Shown piece after piece: positions 62,719 through 64,000 of a DNA stretch of 64,000 nucleotides (positions are counted from its first letter, which is position 1; each line of letters opens with the position of its first letter). Source of the stretch: Roseivivax sediminis (GTDB lineage Bacteria > Pseudomonadota > Alphaproteobacteria > Rhodobacterales > Rhodobacteraceae); contig NZ_FOMS01000002.1 in the NCBI RefSeq assembly GCF_900112685.1, forward strand, positions 186,001 through 250,000, written 5' to 3'. Made by a program: the position numbers and the translations under genes. The notes beneath the pieces are model-generated. The model was not told where the DNA came from and made no database searches. It was given only the letters and a program-made list of their open reading frames with translations.

Positions 62719-64000
62719 TCAGTAGCGATAATGCTCGGGCTTGAACGGGCCTTCCGGCGTCACGCCGATATAGGCGGCCTGCTCGGGCGACAGCTCCGTC
62801 AGCCGCACGCCGATCTTGCCGAGGTGCAGACGCGCGACCTTCTCGTCGAGGTGCTTGGGAAGGACGTAGACCTCTTTCTTGTACTCGTCGCCCTTGGTCC
62901 ACAGCTCGATCTGCGCCAGCACCTGGTTGGTGAAGGACGCCGACATCACGAAGGACGGGTGGCCCGTGGCGTTGCCGAGGTTCAGCAGACGGCCCTCGGA
63001 CAGCAGGATGATGCGAGAGCCGCCCGGCATCTCGATCATGTCCACCTGCTCCTTGATGTTGGTCCACTTGTGGTTCTTCAGCGCCGCGACCTGGATCTCG
63101 TTGTCGAAGTGGCCGATGTTGCCGACGATCGCCATGTCCTTCATCGCGCGCATGTGGTCCACGCGGATGACGTCCTTGTTGCCGGTCGTCGTGATGAAGA
63201 TGTCGGCCTGGTCGATCACGTCCTCGAGCAGCACGACCTCGAAGCCGTCCATCGCCGCCTGCAGCGCGCAGATCGGATCGCTCTCGGTCACCTTCACGCG
63301 CGCGCCGGCGCCCTGCAGCGAGGCCGCGGAGCCCTTGCCCACGTCGCCGTAGCCGCAGACCACGGCGACCTTGCCGGCCATCATCGTGTCGGTGGCGCGG
63401 CGGATGCCGTCGACAAGGCTTTCCTTGCAGCCGTACTTGTTGTCGAACTTCGACTTGGTGACGCTGTCGTTGACGTTGATCGCCGGGAAGGGCAGCTGGC
63501 CGGCCTTCATCAGCTGATAGAGGCGGTTGACGCCCGTGGTGGTCTCTTCGCTGACACCCTTGATCGCGTCACGCTGCTTGGTGAAGAAACCCGGGGTCTC
63601 CTTCATGCGCTTGCGGATCTGCGCGAAGAGGAATTCCTCCTCCTCCGAACCGGGGTTCGCGATCAGGTCTTCCTCGCCGGCTTCGACGCGCGCACCCGTC
63701 AGGATGTACATCGTGGCGTCGCCGCCATCGTCGAGAATCATGTTCGACCCGCCCTGGCCGGGCCCGTCGAAGTGGAAGATCTTGTCGCAGTAATCCCAGT
63801 ATTCCTCCAGTGTCTCGCCCTTCACGGCGAAAACCGGCGTGCCGCCCTCGGCGATCGCGGCCGCGGCGTGGTCCTGGGTCGAGAAGATGTTGCACGAGGC
63901 CCAGCGGACCTCGGCACCCAGAGCGTTCAGCGTCTCGATCAGGACGGCGGTCTGGATGGTCATGTGCAGCGAGCCGGCGATTTTCGCACCGGCGAGCGGC
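62719..64000 (-). CDS. ahcY: Adenosylhomocysteinase (partial, start outside window)
   Basis: About 427 residues visible: the frame runs to the window end ([22 protein letters not shown] is the known AhcY early segment), so roughly the first 35-40 residues are missing. NAD-binding [13 protein letters not shown], catalytic region [17 protein letters not shown], and the family C-terminus [15 protein letters not shown] are present. Hydrolyses S-adenosylhomocysteine to adenosine and homocysteine in the methyl cycle. Confidence 0.97.
   Translation of the reverse strand, partial: PLAGAKIAGSLHMTIQTAVLIETLNALGAEVRWASCNIFSTQDHAAAAIAEGGTPVFAVKGETLEEYWDYCDKIFHFDGPGQGGSNMILDDGGDATMYILTGARVEAGEEDLIANPGSEEEEFLFAQIRKRMKETPGFFTKQRDAIKGVSEETTTGVNRLYQLMKAGQLPFPAINVNDSVTKSKFDNKYGCKESLVDGIRRATDTMMAGKVAVVCGYGDVGKGSAASLQGAGARVKVTESDPICALQAAMDGFEVVLLEDVIDQADIFITTTGNKDVIRVDHMRAMKDMAIVGNIGHFDNEIQVAALKNHKWTNIKEQVDMIEMPGGSRIILLSEGRLLNLGNATGHPSFVMSASFTNQVLAQIELWTKGDEYKKEVYVLPKHLDEKVARLHLGKIGVRLTELSPEQAAYIGVTPEGPFKPEHYRY

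Overview
The window is high-GC chromosomal DNA (roughly 65% G+C by eye) from an alphaproteobacterium, most likely Rhodobacteraceae (Roseobacter group). The evidence is gene order and content: rimP-nusA-ylxR-infB; a mutM/ubiE/ubiB divergon followed by a crotonase gene, rpsT, dnaA, dnaN, recF and gyrB; and tsaD divergent from hemD, a mitofilin-like gene and hemY, followed by YciI, EVE, PRC-barrel and ahcY genes. The assignment is inferred from gene content, not from a database search.

Layout. (1) 1-5.5 kb: minus-strand translation/antitermination operon rimP-nusA-ylxR-infB with a clear terminator and a terminator-like hairpin in its leader. (2) 6-9.1 kb: SDR and crotonase-like genes (minus) and a secreted DUF2125 protein (plus). 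(3) 9.4-15.1 kb: envelope polysaccharide locus with an export lipoprotein, a nucleotide-sugar epimerase-like protein, an initiating sugar transferase, and a YjbF-type lipoprotein with a YjbH-type outer membrane protein. (4) 15.3-19.9 kb: flagellar fragment with a truncated motB start, an FlgN-like chaperone, a rod-binding protein, a very long FliK and FlgD. (5) 20-32.2 kb: ubiB, ubiE, mutM, enoyl-CoA hydratase, rpsT, dnaA, dnaN, recF, a LysE-type exporter and gyrB, followed by DUF983 and decayed DNA.

(6) 34.05-54.85 kb: an integrated element of about 20.8 kb at the 3' end of tRNA-Thr(CGT). A 19-bp direct repeat marks both ends and a P4-type integrase lies just inside the left end. Its left half is a tightly coupled run of genes: two AlpA-like regulators, two PC4-like small proteins, a primase-polymerase, a DUF5681 protein, a glucosaminidase-headed virion-like protein and a long ejection-like protein. 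No terminase large subunit, portal or capsid gene is visible. This looks like a phage-derived satellite or remnant. Its right half carries H-NS, DUF1508, an XRE regulator with operator array and divergent operon, a second tyrosine recombinase, a Cys-rich secreted protein, a nuclease, a DUF433/PIN-like toxin-antitoxin pair and a VbhA/Fic pair.

(7) 54.8-64 kb: tRNA-Thr, hemY, mitofilin-like gene, hemD, tsaD, YciI, EVE, a long gene-poor stretch, PRC-barrel gene and ahcY (cut by the window end).

Three things stand out: the satellite-like element; a previously unlabelled palindromic repeat family with two copies sharing arms and core (5814-5994 and 27649-27801); and the motB stump that marks a rearrangement in the flagellar region.
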